Origin: a virus
Reading direction: 5' to 3' (one strand)
Length of the DNA stretch: 35,766 nucleotides
IMG/VR virus record: IMGVR_UViG_3300032020_000031
Coordinates: 1-35,766 of that record
Shown piece by piece: positions 34,065 through 35,766 of the stretch. Positions within the stretch are counted from its first letter, which is position 1. Each line of letters opens with the position of its first letter. Below the pieces are notes generated by a model. The model was not told the origin of the DNA. It did not search any database and saw only the letters and a program-made list of their open reading frames with translations. The position numbers and the translations under genes are program-made.

Positions 34065-35766
34065 CAGTCGACCTCCTCAAGCGGCGGATAGCACCATTTC
34101 AATAGGTCGCGTTTCGCGGTATTGCTCCTCGGCATGGTCTTGTACCGATGGATGATCTCCTTCGCAGGTCGCCCAGCCATCTCCAATTCTTCGAAGCGTG
34201 GCTCCTTCTCATCGTTCGGGCCGAGGAACGAGGCCCTCCTTACCAGTGCATACTGCCCTCGCGTGATGACCCGACGCTCGATCGGGTCGCCCTTCTCTTC
34301 CGCGCCGACAGGCTCCTCGACCTTCTTCCTACTCTCCGGCGTCTGATGGTCCTTGCACCAATGCGAGCCCGCTTCTGCTTCGTTCGTGCACTCGAGGACG
34401 TGACACTTCTGCAACTTGGCCGCAGGGGTTTCCTCGGCGATATCGCCTGATGTCTCTTCGATATCTGTAGGCACCTGGGAATGCCATGTGATGCCTGTAG
34501 GCACCTCCGCCCCGATCTTCCTGACCGGTTCGGTGCCGCCGTTGTGCTGCGGGCAGTTCGTCGCATTACCGTGTCCTTCGAGGCAGCCCTGATGCTTGAG
34601 GTCCCACGCCGGGCAACCGTCGCATGCGTCGACGTTCGGTCCGACGATCTCGACCGTCAGGGTAGTCTGACGCGGCTTCCTCGCTTCCTCTTCCTCCATC
34701 GCCTGCTTGGCCCTGCCAAGCCGCTCGAAGTAGCACGCACGGTCAATGCAGAAATCCGTGAGCGAGGGATCCTCCGACTCGAAGCGGATATGACCCCGCT
34801 TTCCGCACTCGAGGCAACCCTTGACGTCAAAGTGGTGACGCCGGTCGCCATACTCGTAGGGGAACTCGTTGAGGTTGAGGGACCTCTCGGCGCGGAAGTC
34901 GGACATGATCGTGCCGTCGATCAAGGCCTGCAAGGTCCTGACGCTGATCGTGTCGCGCGCCTTCAACTCGTCCTTCATGCGACGGACGATCTCGGTGTAG
35001 ACGGCGAAGCCGGAGAAGGGCATCAGGATCTCGATGTGGTGCGGGGAGAGCTTTCCTTCGAGGAGAAACTGCTGCAGGTCGTCCGGTATCTTGAGTAACT
35101 GCAGGCGCTTCGAGACCCATGCCTCCGATTTCCCGAGGCGCTCGGCGATTGTCTGCGGGGCAAGGCCTTCGGTCTCCATCCATCGCTTGATCCCCTCGGC
35201 CTCTTCTACCGGATTGAGATCTTCGCGGAGGATGTTCTCGCTGAGCATGTATTCGAGGACCTGCCCATCTTCGAGATACTTGACGATCGCCGGGACGGAT
35301 TCGAGGCCAAGCTCCTTCGCTGCGGTGAAGCGGCGTTCGCCGATCACAAGCTCATAGCCGTCGCCCTTCGGCCGGAGGATCACGGGCTCAAGGATGCCGT
35401 TGACTTTGATGCTCTCGACGAGAGACTTCATTGCGTCCGGGTCGAACCGTTTCCGGGGATTGAGCCCCGTGATCGAGATAGCCGAGATTTCGACCTGTAA
35501 AGGTGAAGCCTTTATTTCACTTTTCGATTTCTCGGCTGGCTCGGACTCTAGTTTCGCCGGCGAAACGACGTCATATTTAAGGTTTACCTCTGATTCTTTC
35601 GTCTCCTTCTCTGTGAGGACCTCGTTCGGCACGGTATAGTAGACCGTCCACCCCTCTCCGTCGCGGTGGACGACCTTGTCGACCTTGATGAACTCCTGCG
35701 GCTTCCTGCGCCTCTTGCCGTTCTGGGTCTCCATCGTCTTCCAGAAGACGGCGAGGGCGGTCTCCA
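34064..35766 (-). CDS. parB: ParB-like DNA-binding protein with Cys-rich C-terminus (main part)
   Basis: The frame is open to the window edge and joins the fragment at 1-155, giving about 582 residues. Counting from the internal Met at 35734: an N-terminal lead, then ParB domain ISITGLNPRKRFDPDA (about 88-103), VILRPKGDGYELVIGERRFT with the GERR nucleotide motif, EYMLSENILREDLNPVEEAE, and the HTH TIAERLGKSEAWVSKRLQLL. The C-terminus adds Cys clusters (CLECGKRGH, CDGCP, CHVLEC...HWCKDH) not usual in ParB, probably zinc sites. Chromosomal ParBs clamp on DNA at parS using CTP. No ParA is present, so partition, copy control or regulation are all possible. Confidence 0.88.
   Translation of the reverse strand, partial: ETALAVFWKTMETQNGKRRRKPQEFIKVDKVVHRDGEGWTVYYTVPNEVLTEKETKESEVNLKYDVVSPAKLESEPAEKSKSEIKASPLQVEISAISITGLNPRKRFDPDAMKSLVESIKVNGILEPVILRPKGDGYELVIGERRFTAAKELGLESVPAIVKYLEDGQVLEYMLSENILREDLNPVEEAEGIKRWMETEGLAPQTIAERLGKSEAWVSKRLQLLKIPDDLQQFLLEGKLSPHHIEILMPFSGFAVYTEIVRRMKDELKARDTISVRTLQALIDGTIMSDFRAERSLNLNEFPYEYGDRRHHFDVKGCLECGKRGHIRFESEDPSLTDFCIDRACYFERLGRAKQAMEEEEARKPRQTTLTVEIVGPNVDACDGCPAWDLKHQGCLEGHGNATNCPQHNGGTEPVRKIGAEVPTGITWHSQVPTDIEETSGDIAEETPAAKLQKCHVLECTNEAEAGSHWCKDHQTPESRKKVEEPVGAEEKGDPIERRVITRGQYALVRRASFLGPNDEKEPRFEELEMAGRPAKEIIHRYKTMPRSNTAKRDLLKWCYPPLEEVD
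35551..35566. promoter_or_regulatory. Candidate ParB-binding palindrome (parS-like site 5, perfect)
   Basis: GTTTCGCCGGCGAAAC is a perfect 16-bp palindrome inside the parB gene. Its outer arms GTTTC/GAAAC equal those of the bacterial parS consensus (GTTTCACGTGAAAC core) while the centre differs. A parS inside or beside parB is the usual arrangement. Confidence 0.55.
35661..35765. repeat. Terminal direct repeat, copy 2
   Basis: Identical to positions 4-108. It includes the internal METQNGKRRR codons of the ParB-like gene. Collapsing the repeat gives a circle of about 35657 bp. Confidence 0.9.

Noticed and set aside
1-35766. A CRISPR array or transposon
   Set aside because: No regularly spaced direct repeats with unique spacers and no transposase or insertion-sequence ends were seen. 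The fibre repeats are protein-coding and degenerate.

Overview
The window is a near-complete or complete circular genome of a tailed (siphovirus-type, Caudoviricetes-like) virus or provirus of an archaeon. Positions 4-108 are repeated exactly at 35661-35765. Joining the ends fuses the incomplete ParB-like gene at 34064-35766 in frame with a GTG-started fragment at 1-155, so the unit is circular and about 35.66 kb. The archaeal assignment rests on TATA-box promoters about 25 nt upstream of starts, an apparently leaderless GTG-started regulator at 8751, an AbrB-type regulator, oligo-T terminators and many tiny zinc-ribbon proteins. The host lineage cannot be told from the sequence alone.

Layout: almost all genes lie on the minus strand and run toward lower coordinates, packed with 4-5 nt start/stop overlaps. 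A control region (about 8.2-9.65 kb) holds an AbrB-like repressor with a dyad operator, a divergent leaderless winged-helix gene, phased CATATG repeats and structured intergenic DNA. From the AbrB promoter an early/accessory block runs leftward (8.2 kb to 1, then across the junction to about 31 kb). It holds small unknown genes, a MazG-like protein, a tyrosine integrase, a methyltransferase, zinc-ribbon proteins, a ribbon-helix-helix regulator, a multi-HTH/C2H2 zinc-finger protein, the ParB-like protein and a ParB-methyltransferase fusion. Then come terminase small and large subunits.

The structural block runs from 28.9 kb down to 11 kb: an unknown virion-like protein, a 1598-residue repeat-rich fibre/adhesin, a BppU-like protein, portal, Mu-F-like head protein, protease-scaffold fusion with a probable nested scaffold, capsid cement protein, major capsid protein, connectors, a split tail-completion protein, tail terminator, tail tube with a cadherin-like domain, two tail chaperones joined by a canonical -1 slippery site, tape measure, a tail hub with a LamG insertion, and a tail-tip protein. 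A small membrane-protein module (10.2-11.2 kb) may be the lysis/exit cassette; no endolysin was recognised.

Two intergenic regions share the 15-mer GATTGAAATATCAGC (minus strand) about 57-60 nt upstream of structural genes, and look like co-regulated late promoters. Five near-identical 16-bp palindromes around CGCCGGCG (perfect form GTTTCGCCGGCGAAAC), scattered round the genome, resemble parS in layout and are candidate targets of the virus ParB. The combination of integrase, AbrB/wHTH switch and ParB-parS suggests a temperate virus that may also persist as an episome.
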